5,333 nucleotides of DNA from the NCBI GenBank assembly GCA_027063585.1, contig JAMORM010000117.1:1-5333 (forward strand), written 5' to 3'. The notes under the pieces are model-generated. The model saw only the letters and a list, made by a program, of their open reading frames with translations. It was not told where the DNA came from and searched no databases. The number at the start of each line of letters is the position of its first letter. Position 1 is the first letter of the stretch. This DNA comes from Sulfurimonas sp. (GTDB taxonomy: Bacteria; Campylobacterota; Campylobacteria; Campylobacterales; Sulfurimonadaceae). Positions 1 through 5,333 of the stretch are shown piece after piece. The translations under genes were made by a program, and so were the position numbers.

Positions 1-1220
1 TTTCTGATATCTTTTTCATACTTGTTCATCTCTTTTGCCTTCATCGAAGACATAATGGAATTAAGAGTAATTTTTTGTGCTTGGGAAGCTGTATTGTTAA
101 AAATGTATAAAAAAGTATCTCGCCTGCTTAATAATTGCATAAAAGCAATATATTCTTCCGTCGTTGCTTTTTTATTTTCTAATATAATTGTTCCATATGC
201 TCTTTCTAGTCCAAGAGATTCTTTGAAGTTTTGAAGAACTGATAATGTAATTATAGAAGAAGACAACTCTTTAGTAATTTTTAATGATGCTAATTTTGGA
301 GTTGTCTCAAGCATATCCTTTATTATATTTGTATAAATATTTATTGCTTTCTTTTTAGATATTGCTCTATTGTCAATTTTTTTACGAATATTTTTTAAAA
401 GAACTCTGTTCTTATTAAATATTTTTATATATGGCTCTATAGGTATTGCACTGAAAGTTGAACTGGTTTTTATTTTATTTATAAGTGCTATTAATTTTTT
501 ATCAACTATTTTTCTTTGTTTTTGTAAAGCATTTTCGAATTTCCCCTTTGTTGAACTTAAACGGCCACTGCTTAACCCTCTTTCAATTTGCAAATTATGT
601 ATAAGGTCATTTGTATATGGAATAATAGTTGTAATTGTATACATCTTTTTCATATCCAAATACTTGTTAAAATTAGCAAATATAACAATAGAACCAAAAA
701 ACAGCATTCCGATAAAGGGAATCAAAACAGAGAAAAATATTCGCTTTGAAAAGCTAAACTTATCGGTAGTTTTTTTACACAATCTTGCAAAAAAAGAGCT
801 CTTGTCTTCTTCTTTTTGATTTAACTCACATTCCCCAAGAGCATTAATAGCTGGAATATTGTCTTCTATAATATGAGCAACTAACCACTCTGTTAAAAAC
901 AGACTAATTTCTTGAAATATTTCATAATTTTTCGATGCTATTAGTTTGTTTTTTAAATTTATAATTTTATTATTAAATATATGCTGTTTGTCTTTATACT
1001 CTTCAAGCTTTATGCATCCACATTTTCTTAAATAATCCTCTTCTCGTCTATAGTGACTTTGGGCATAAGATTGTAATTTTGTAAATTTATCAATAATTAT
1101 ATCAACTGCTACATTATTGTTTATGGCATCTAATAGTTCATTTATAATATTTAAAAGCTGCTTATGATCATCATCTAAATCTTTTATTCCGAGATTTAAG
1201 CCTTCGCTCCATTCAATCAT
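1..1220 (-). CDS. Membrane sensor with N-terminal hemerythrin-like domain and NIT domain (partial, 3' end outside window)
   Basis: I translated this frame by hand from the ATG at 1220-1218. It stays open for 406 codons to the window edge, so the C-terminus is missing. AAAGG at 1231-1227, six bases before the ATG, supports the start. Residues 1-130 follow bacteriohemerythrin: WSEGLNLGIKDLDDDH at 4-19, HYRREE at 56-61, LEEYKDKQHIF at 72-82 and WLVAHIIEDN at 112-121. Seen directly: H19, H56, E60 and H116 are kept, but the expected helix-C histidines read Y75 and Q79, and the bridging Asp reads N121. A hydrophobic helix at about 161-182 follows basic residues. Residues 190-406 resemble a nitrate/nitrite-sensing (NIT) domain, with LQIERGLSSG at 210-219 and GLERA at 337-341. 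Inferred topology: hemerythrin domain in the cytoplasm, NIT in the periplasm, and probably a second membrane helix with an output domain (MCP, GGDEF or kinase) beyond the window. The gene lies 40 bases behind the mcp, probably in one operon. Confidence 0.87.
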   Translation of the reverse strand, partial: MIEWSEGLNLGIKDLDDDHKQLLNIINELLDAINNNVAVDIIIDKFTKLQSYAQSHYRREEDYLRKCGCIKLEEYKDKQHIFNNKIINLKNKLIASKNYEIFQEISLFLTEWLVAHIIEDNIPAINALGECELNQKEEDKSSFFARLCKKTTDKFSFSKRIFFSVLIPFIGMLFFGSIVIFANFNKYLDMKKMYTITTIIPYTNDLIHNLQIERGLSSGRLSSTKGKFENALQKQRKIVDKKLIALINKIKTSSTFSAIPIEPYIKIFNKNRVLLKNIRKKIDNRAISKKKAINIYTNIIKDMLETTPKLASLKITKELSSSIITLSVLQNFKESLGLERAYGTIILENKKATTEEYIAFMQLLSRRDTFLYIFNNTASQAQKITLNSIMSSMKAKEMNKYEKDIR

Positions 1221-1226
1221 TGTATA

Positions 1227-1231
1227 CCTTT
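1227..1231 (-). promoter_or_regulatory. Ribosome binding site of the hemerythrin-NIT gene
   Basis: AAAGG on the minus strand lies six bases before the ATG at 1220. It fixes the start that gives the canonical bacteriohemerythrin N-terminus. The 40-base gap to the mcp stop shows no terminator hairpin or convincing promoter, which favours co-transcription. Confidence 0.6.
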
Positions 1232-1260
1232 AACGCATAAGTAATAAAACATTGTAATTT

Positions 1261-3495
1261 TTATTTACCATATTCTAAAAGCATTTGATTTAAAAGTAGG
1301 AATAATTTATCACTATTCTCCTCCATCTCTTTTAAGTTCTGAATAATTGTATCTTCGTTCTCTATTCTTGAATCTTCATTTTCATAAAATACAATACATT
1401 TATGAACACTTTCATGCACGGCTTTATGTGGTGCCAAAGCTGATTTATAAGCATTTGTATGACCAAAACGTTCTTTACCGTCACTAGCATACCATTTTCC
1501 AAGTCTACATGCTGTATATGAGCCGAATGATTTATTTTTATCTGCTGTTATAATTGCATCATACGCATTTGCTTTATAAATAATATGATCAATTTTAGCC
1601 AACACAATGAAAACCTTATTCTCCATATCGTTTATAATATCGGCCATCTCAATTGCTTCTGCATTTAAGCCCTTCATAGTAGTATTGAAATTTGCAACGG
1701 AGCTTGAAGTTTCGTTCGCAAGAGAGGTCATAGTTTCTGATTTATCCAGGCTGATGCTAGCCTCTTGTTTCATTGAGTTAATGGAAAGAGTAATCTCGCT
1801 TGTTGCTTTTTGAGTTCTCTCTGCAAGCTTTCTTACCTCATCAGCAACCACGGCAAAACCGCGTCCGTGCTCTCCTGCACGAGCAGCTTCTATAGCTGCA
1901 TTAAGAGCAAGCAGGTTCGTCTGTTCTGCTATATCTTTTATTAAATCAACAATGGAAGTAATCTCATTTGTTTTTTCATTAAGTTCTTCTATTGATGTAT
2001 TACTATCATTAATATGTTCAACAAGTATTCGCAGTTTTTCTAAAATATTTTCTACTTCCGCCATAGAGGTATTTGAAGTTTCAGCAGTGTGATTGGTTGT
2101 CGTTTGCACTTCACTTAACTCTTGTATAACACTATTGATTTCACCCTGGATAAGTTCAAGTCCATTACCAATGCTGCCGACTGCTCTGACATTTGAATTA
2201 AAGCTAATAATTTTTTGCTTTTCATGGGCTTCTTTCATGGCCTTTATACCGTCTTTAACATTATGAATCGCCTCAGCAAAGTCCCCATGCAGTCCATCGT
2301 CATTAAGCTCATAACTGAAATCTCCCTCAGAAGCTTTATGAACCGAAGTATTAATTCTGCTTGTCAAATCTTTTATTAAACTTACCAAAGTAGCAAGCAG
2401 ATGTGTAATCTCATCCATTTCATCCCGTGCTTTTGCTCTTCTGTCTACGACAATCGACAAGTCTCCTTTTGTCGTTATATCTTCAATTATTTTTTTAAAA
2501 TTAGATATAGAACCTGTTATTCCATTTGAGACATTTCTCGTTATATATAATCCAAATAGAACTACTGCTATTGACAATAAAGACACAAAGAGAAGCAGAT
2601 AAAATGATGATGTCACCATTGATGCTGCTTTATCTATAGTATACTTAGCCAACGTATCTTCAAACTCTTTTAATTTGTTGATTTTTTTCGTTATTGTTTT
2701 AAACCAAGCTGTTGGGTCAACACCAAAGTTTTTCTCATGGGACGAGGCTATATCTCTGTATTTTTGTACCTCTGCAAATGAAATATCCGAACTTATTTTA
2801 TTATATGCTTTTCGTATATCATCATTTGCGGTGTTTAAAAAAAGATTTGTTAATGCTTTTTGTTGCGACACCAAAGAAGCAAATTTTGCCGCAGTTGCTC
2901 TGGTAAAAGAGTTTTTTGCAAAAACACTCGAAAGAACGGCACGTTCAATCCCTGCACGTTCTTTGGAGCTAATGAAAATTACAAAACTGTTGAAATTTGT
3001 TCTTAAATCTCTGTCTCGTGGAATTGTTGAAAAACGGGAAATAGTATCTATGATTTTTTTATTAAGGGCTGTGTAAAATTTTACGGCCTCATTTACCTGA
3101 ACTGTTTGAGATTTTACTTGAGTTCGCATTGCCGGTACTGAGTCTAAATCTATCTCTTTAGTTAGCTGTATTGAAATATTAGACGGATTCTCCCTTATAA
3201 ATTTTTTAAGCTCTTTAATTTTAATATCTGTGGAAGCATATTGCTTAGGAAGTATAGTGACAAATTTTGTTCCTTTTGAGCCTAAAAATCCTGCACTTGC
3301 ACCCCGTTCTTTTTGCAGTTCATGCAAAACAGCGCTCATCTTCACAGACAATTTTATAAGAGAAGCTGTTTCTTTGATATTCTGATATTTATTCCATGTG
3401 TCATAAAAATTTTTTATTGAAAACAAAGCAATAACAGAAAGCAGGACGACACTTAAAAAAATAAGTTTCCCCCTGATTGTCATGTTGTTTATCAT
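1261..3495 (-). CDS. Methyl-accepting chemotaxis protein: NIT - HAMP - MCP signal - CZB
   Basis: Complete 744-residue transmembrane chemoreceptor. Order: cytoplasmic stub; TM1 about 11-28; periplasmic NIT domain about 50-288, with [14 protein letters not shown] at 57-70 and GIERA at 182-186; TM2 about 294-318; HAMP about 320-380 and a probable second HAMP-like unit about 381-428 (EGDFSYEL at 390-397). The MCP signalling coiled coil follows, with its conserved hairpin tip at about 524-561 ([19 protein letters not shown]), the region that contacts CheA and CheW. The tail about 628-705 is a CZB zinc-binding domain: H637, C663 in ACRLGKWY, then H690 and H694 in PHKAVH, the 3-His/1-Cys set of the family. 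The start is chosen because AAAGGA precedes the first ATG with suitable spacing; the Met at residue 5 would sit too far away. Known: NIT domains are associated with nitrate/nitrite sensing, and CZB domains bind zinc. The ligand of this protein is inferred. Its leader carries a c-di-GMP riboswitch. Confidence 0.95.
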   Translation of the reverse strand: MINNMTIRGKLIFLSVVLLSVIALFSIKNFYDTWNKYQNIKETASLIKLSVKMSAVLHELQKERGASAGFLGSKGTKFVTILPKQYASTDIKIKELKKFIRENPSNISIQLTKEIDLDSVPAMRTQVKSQTVQVNEAVKFYTALNKKIIDTISRFSTIPRDRDLRTNFNSFVIFISSKERAGIERAVLSSVFAKNSFTRATAAKFASLVSQQKALTNLFLNTANDDIRKAYNKISSDISFAEVQKYRDIASSHEKNFGVDPTAWFKTITKKINKLKEFEDTLAKYTIDKAASMVTSSFYLLLFVSLLSIAVVLFGLYITRNVSNGITGSISNFKKIIEDITTKGDLSIVVDRRAKARDEMDEITHLLATLVSLIKDLTSRINTSVHKASEGDFSYELNDDGLHGDFAEAIHNVKDGIKAMKEAHEKQKIISFNSNVRAVGSIGNGLELIQGEINSVIQELSEVQTTTNHTAETSNTSMAEVENILEKLRILVEHINDSNTSIEELNEKTNEITSIVDLIKDIAEQTNLLALNAAIEAARAGEHGRGFAVVADEVRKLAERTQKATSEITLSINSMKQEASISLDKSETMTSLANETSSSVANFNTTMKGLNAEAIEMADIINDMENKVFIVLAKIDHIIYKANAYDAIITADKNKSFGSYTACRLGKWYASDGKERFGHTNAYKSALAPHKAVHESVHKCIVFYENEDSRIENEDTIIQNLKEMEENSDKLFLLLNQMLLEYGK

Positions 3496-3497
3496 TC

Positions 3498-3546
3498 TTT
3501 TTCCTTTAATCTAAATTGCTAAACAATCATAAAAAGAAAGGAAAAA
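3498..3546 (-). promoter_or_regulatory. Anti-Shine-Dalgarno hairpin (probable riboswitch expression platform)
   Basis: On the minus strand TTTTTCCTTT (3546-3537) is a perfect 10-nt complement of AAAGGAAAAA (3507-3498), which contains the Shine-Dalgarno of the mcp. The loop would be 29 nt. The anti-SD arm begins just 3' of the riboswitch aptamer and overlaps the bases available for the 3' strand of aptamer helix P1. That is the layout of a translational switch: ligand-stabilised P1 could hold part of the U-run and free the SD, giving an ON switch. The complementarity is seen; the direction of control is inferred. The six T's at 3547-3542 could instead belong to a weak intrinsic terminator, since ATTGT/GCGAT just before them can form five pairs, two of them G-U. 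Confidence 0.6.
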
Positions 3547-3547
3547 A

Positions 3548-3622
3548 TCGCAACTCGACAATCTTATGGACTAAGACTCAAAGCTTTCCGTCCTTATCTC
3601 ACAATAAGTTTGGCAAATTATA
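3548..3622 (-). promoter_or_regulatory. Cyclic-di-GMP-I (GEMM-I) riboswitch aptamer upstream of mcp
   Basis: The conserved GEMM-I core is present in order on the minus strand. GCCAAAC (3614-3608) opens it. A six-pair helix CTTATT/GATAAG (3608-3603 with 3598-3593) is capped by the GNRA tetraloop GTGA (3602-3599). GAC (3592-3590) follows, then GGAAAGC (3589-3583). The second helix contains GAGTCTTA/TAAGAT with loop GTCCA (3571-3567). The 3' block GTCGAGTTGC (3559-3550) corresponds to the family's GCCGGGUUGC. In V. cholerae Vc2 numbering, the ligand-contacting G20 maps to 3614, A47 to 3587 and C92 to 3550. The tertiary partners C44 and G83 map to 3590 and 3559, and all are conserved. Having G rather than A at position 20 favours c-di-GMP over the cGAMP-type variant. 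P1 is A/U-rich and imperfect. Known: members of this class often precede chemoreceptor genes. Confidence 0.85.
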
Positions 3623-3643
3623 GTTTATAATCCGAATTGGCAG

Positions 3644-3649
3644 TCTATA
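3644..3649 (-). promoter_or_regulatory. Possible -10 box for the riboswitch-mcp transcript
   Basis: TATAGA follows a T-rich stretch (3660-3650), the pattern often seen at Campylobacterota sigma-70 promoters that lack a clear -35 box. A start about 7 bases downstream, near 3637, would include the whole aptamer and give a leader of roughly 140 nt. The match is modest and read-through from dbpA is also possible. Confidence 0.3.
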
Positions 3650-3681
3650 AAAAAGAAACTTAAAAATTGATGATGAATTTT

Positions 3682-3700
3682 GTCATTCTTACGTCATTCT
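3682..3700 (-). repeat. Direct repeat of AGAATGAC with 11-bp period
   Basis: AGAATGAC occurs at 3700-3693 and again at 3689-3682, separated by three bases. The repeat therefore has one helical turn of spacing. It lies just after the dbpA stop and about 35 bp upstream of the possible mcp -10 box, where an activator or response regulator could bind. The repeat is seen; the operator role is inferred, and chance is possible in AT-rich DNA. Confidence 0.4.
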
Positions 3701-3707
3701 AAAATAT

Positions 3708-5066
3708 TTAAAGCACCCAAATGCTAAATTTTTTGTTTTTTATTTTACCGTTTTTGAGTTTTTTGTGAGCTTCGTCAATAAGTGAGTTTTCTATTGCCAC
3801 ATAGCTTTGTCTGTCATATATATCTATTTTACCAATGCTTGAGCCTTTAAGCCCTGCATCACCCGTCAATGCCCCGAGTATATCACCTGCACGAATTTTA
3901 TCTTTTTTGCCGCCCTCTATAACGAGGGTCACAAACTGTGGCTTCATCTCAAAATCCTGCTCTTTTTTAAGCACTGCGGCATCTAAAAATTGATGTTGTT
4001 CCTCTTCTTTATACGGTTCTATTTTCTCTGCTTCTCTTTTATTATAGAGTGTAATCGCAATACCTTCTGCTCCGGCACGTGCTGTTCGACCTATTCTATG
4101 TGTATAAGTCTCTAGTGTGTGAGGCAGGTCATAATTGACAACCATACTTAACTCTTTTATGTCAAGTCCACGCGCTGCTACATCCGTTGCCACCAAAACA
4201 GGACAAGATTTGTTTGCAAACTGTACCAGAACATCATTTCGTTCATACTGTTCCAAATCTCCATGAATCGCGAGTGCGTCTATTTTATTTTGAACCAAAG
4301 ATTCTGCCAACTCTTTGGCTTCGAGTTTGGTATTTGTAAAAACAATTACATTTTCAGGTTTGTAAGAGGCAAGAATTTTTATAAGTGTGTCCACTTTATT
4401 ATTTGTTTCATAAAACTCCTGAACAATTTTGTTTTGCACTTCTTGTTCAGTAGTTTTTACACTCAGAGCATTATTTTGAATTCTTTTGCTGATAGTACGT
4501 ATTTCATCGTCATAAGTAGCTGAAAAGAGCAGTGTTTGTCGCTCTTTAGGTACAAAAGAAAGAACAGACTCTATTTCTTCTATAAATCCCATATCAAGCA
4601 TTCTGTCTGCTTCATCAAAAACAAGAGTATTCAAGTTACTTAGTTCCAAGCTTTCTTTATTTAAGTGTTTTAAAACACGTCCCGGTGTCCCGACAATCAC
4701 ATGTGCCTGATGCTCGAGTGAGCCCAGTTGTTTGCCAAAGGACTCACCTCCTGTCAGCATCAATATTTTAACATTATGCTGAAATCTTGCAAGACGGCGC
4801 AACTCTTTTGCCACTTGATCAGCAAGTTCGCGTGTCGGGCAGAGTACTAAAGACTGTACACGAAACTTTTTCACATTAAGATGGTGCAAAAGTCCTATAC
4901 CAAAAGCAGCAGTTTTTCCACTGCCTGTTTTTGCCTGCGCAATGACATCTCGTCCTTCCAATATAGAAGGCAGTGATTGTTCTTGAATAGGTGTCATCTC
5001 TTTATAACCGAGAGATTCTATAGTTTGGAGCATTTGAGGAGAAAGTGGGAGTGTTGCAAAGTTCAT
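3708..5066 (-). CDS. dbpA: ATP-dependent RNA helicase DbpA (DEAD-box)
   Basis: Complete 452-residue protein, close to the E. coli DbpA length. All DEAD-box motifs are visible: Q motif TPIQEQ at 24-29, Walker A AKTGSGKT at about 44-51, PTRELADQ at about 76-83, TGG at 104-106, TPGR at about 126-129, DEAD at about 150-153, SAT at about 181-183, ATDVAARGLD at about 292-301, and HRIGRTARAG at about 322-331. The last 75 residues form the DbpA-type RNA-binding domain, including KIRAGDILGALTGDAGLKG. In E. coli this domain binds hairpin 92 of 23S rRNA, so the protein is a 50S ribosome assembly helicase. The SD is weak (AAAGAAA, with an AT-rich spacer), but a strong extended -10 box lies just upstream. 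I see no convincing intrinsic terminator after the stop, so some transcription may enter the riboswitch leader. No functional tie to the sensor genes is evident. Confidence 0.97.
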   Translation of the reverse strand: MNFATLPLSPQMLQTIESLGYKEMTPIQEQSLPSILEGRDVIAQAKTGSGKTAAFGIGLLHHLNVKKFRVQSLVLCPTRELADQVAKELRRLARFQHNVKILMLTGGESFGKQLGSLEHQAHVIVGTPGRVLKHLNKESLELSNLNTLVFDEADRMLDMGFIEEIESVLSFVPKERQTLLFSATYDDEIRTISKRIQNNALSVKTTEQEVQNKIVQEFYETNNKVDTLIKILASYKPENVIVFTNTKLEAKELAESLVQNKIDALAIHGDLEQYERNDVLVQFANKSCPVLVATDVAARGLDIKELSMVVNYDLPHTLETYTHRIGRTARAGAEGIAITLYNKREAEKIEPYKEEEQHQFLDAAVLKKEQDFEMKPQFVTLVIEGGKKDKIRAGDILGALTGDAGLKGSSIGKIDIYDRQSYVAIENSLIDEAHKKLKNGKIKNKKFSIWVL

Positions 5067-5086
5067 GTAATAATTTCTTTTTTAAA

Positions 5087-5095
5087 ATTATAGCA
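5087..5095 (-). promoter_or_regulatory. Extended -10 promoter of dbpA
   Basis: TGCTATAAT is a perfect extended -10 element in the 33-bp gap before dbpA. Transcription would begin near 5080, leaving a leader of about 14 nt before the ATG at 5066. No good -35 box is visible in the overlapping end of the upstream gene; extended -10 promoters often do without one. It suggests dbpA can be transcribed independently of the gene before it. Confidence 0.55.
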
Positions 5096-5099
5096 TGTC

Positions 5100-5333
5100 T
5101 TAGGAATCATTCTCCCCAGGATTTTCAAATTCACTGACATGTTCTATAGCTTGTATTACAAGATTTTTAATACTACCCTTGTCAAGCTTGTACTTGCGTT
5201 CAAATGCCATCACTTCATCTACATCAAAAGATTCTGTCGCCCGTACAACTGCATATATTTCACCTAAAAAACCCTTGTCATCTAAAACAGCCTCTTTGAC
5301 TGAATCGGAGACATGAATTCCCTCAAGCACCTC
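5100..5333 (-). CDS. C-terminal fragment, EAL-HDOD (YuxH-like) signalling protein
   Basis: The frame is open to the window edge and ends at TAA (5102-5100). The codon before the first Met is a sense codon (Glu), so this is most likely the 3' end of a longer gene rather than a 76-residue protein. The visible part, with IHVSDSVKEAVLDDKGFLGE and then AVVRATESFDVDEV, resembles the tail of EAL-HDOD proteins. Those end with a pattern such as leu-pro-leu-ser, an Ala-Leu run, Gly-x-Leu-Gly and an Ala-x-Glu helix. Such proteins join a c-di-GMP phosphodiesterase-type EAL domain, sometimes inactive, to an HDOD signalling domain. The assignment rests on this tail alone; no catalytic residues are in view. 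A stand-alone HDOD protein is an alternative. Confidence 0.5.
   Translation of the reverse strand, partial: EVLEGIHVSDSVKEAVLDDKGFLGEIYAVVRATESFDVDEVMAFERKYKLDKGSIKNLVIQAIEHVSEFENPGENDS

Noticed and set aside
370..819. A 149-codon plus-strand open frame
   Set aside because: It is antisense to the hemerythrin-NIT gene, which has clear domain motifs and an RBS; the plus-strand translation is hydrophobic because it reads AT-rich complement.
2675..3076. Plus-strand open frames inside the mcp (also 1607-1813 and 2712-2906)
   Set aside because: They overlap the coding strand of a well-supported chemoreceptor and show no recognisable domain.
3542..3562. Strong intrinsic terminator after the aptamer
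   Set aside because: There are six T's, but the stem before them is only about five pairs with two G-U wobbles, so the SD-sequestering hairpin is the better-supported platform. Not fully excluded.
3624..3629. TATAAA as the mcp -10 box
   Set aside because: A start near 3617 would remove almost all of the P1 5' strand of the riboswitch; TATAGA at 3649-3644 fits the leader better.
4263..4523. Plus-strand 86-codon open frame
   Set aside because: It is antisense to the conserved helicase core of dbpA and has no family resemblance.
5100..5330. A stand-alone 76-residue small protein starting at 5330
   Set aside because: The frame remains open upstream to the window edge and the content looks like a C-terminal tail, so the Met is probably internal.
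1..5333. CRISPR arrays, tRNA or rRNA genes, insertion sequences
   Set aside because: I saw no spaced repeats, cloverleaf or rRNA-like sequence, terminal inverted repeats or transposase motifs.

Overview
The window is AT-rich and every gene I can support lies on the minus strand. Low GC, dense signal-transduction proteins (nitrate/nitrite-sensing domains, hemerythrin, a CZB-tailed chemoreceptor) and tight minus-strand packing fit a Campylobacterota bacterium of the Sulfurimonas/Arcobacter kind. That placement is inference, and I cannot name a genus.

Reading along the minus strand, from high to low coordinates, the window starts with the C-terminal tail of a gene that runs off the edge (5333-5100). 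It resembles the end of EAL-HDOD (YuxH-like) signalling proteins. A 33-bp gap with a perfect extended -10 box separates it from a full-length dbpA RNA helicase (5066-3708). Next is a 212-bp leader (3707-3496) that is not empty. It holds a direct repeat, a possible promoter, a strong match to the cyclic-di-GMP-I (GEMM) riboswitch aptamer, and a 10-nt anti-Shine-Dalgarno tract just after the aptamer that is perfectly complementary to the ribosome binding site of the next gene. That gene (3495-1261) encodes a transmembrane chemoreceptor with a periplasmic NIT domain, HAMP region, MCP signalling domain and C-terminal zinc-binding CZB domain. Forty bases on, a second sensor gene (1220 to beyond position 1) encodes an N-terminal cytoplasmic hemerythrin-like domain, a membrane segment and another NIT domain. 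Its output domain lies outside the window. Its frame is open to the window edge.

The proposed logic is a c-di-GMP-controlled sensory operon. The mcp, and probably the hemerythrin-NIT gene behind it, sit under a c-di-GMP riboswitch that seems to act on translation. Both proteins carry a domain family linked to nitrate/nitrite sensing, and one adds a hemerythrin-type module usually linked to O2, here with several iron ligands changed. The upstream EAL-HDOD-like fragment would add a c-di-GMP theme. The most notable items are the riboswitch with its flipped core base pair, its anti-SD platform, and the degenerate hemerythrin-NIT fusion.
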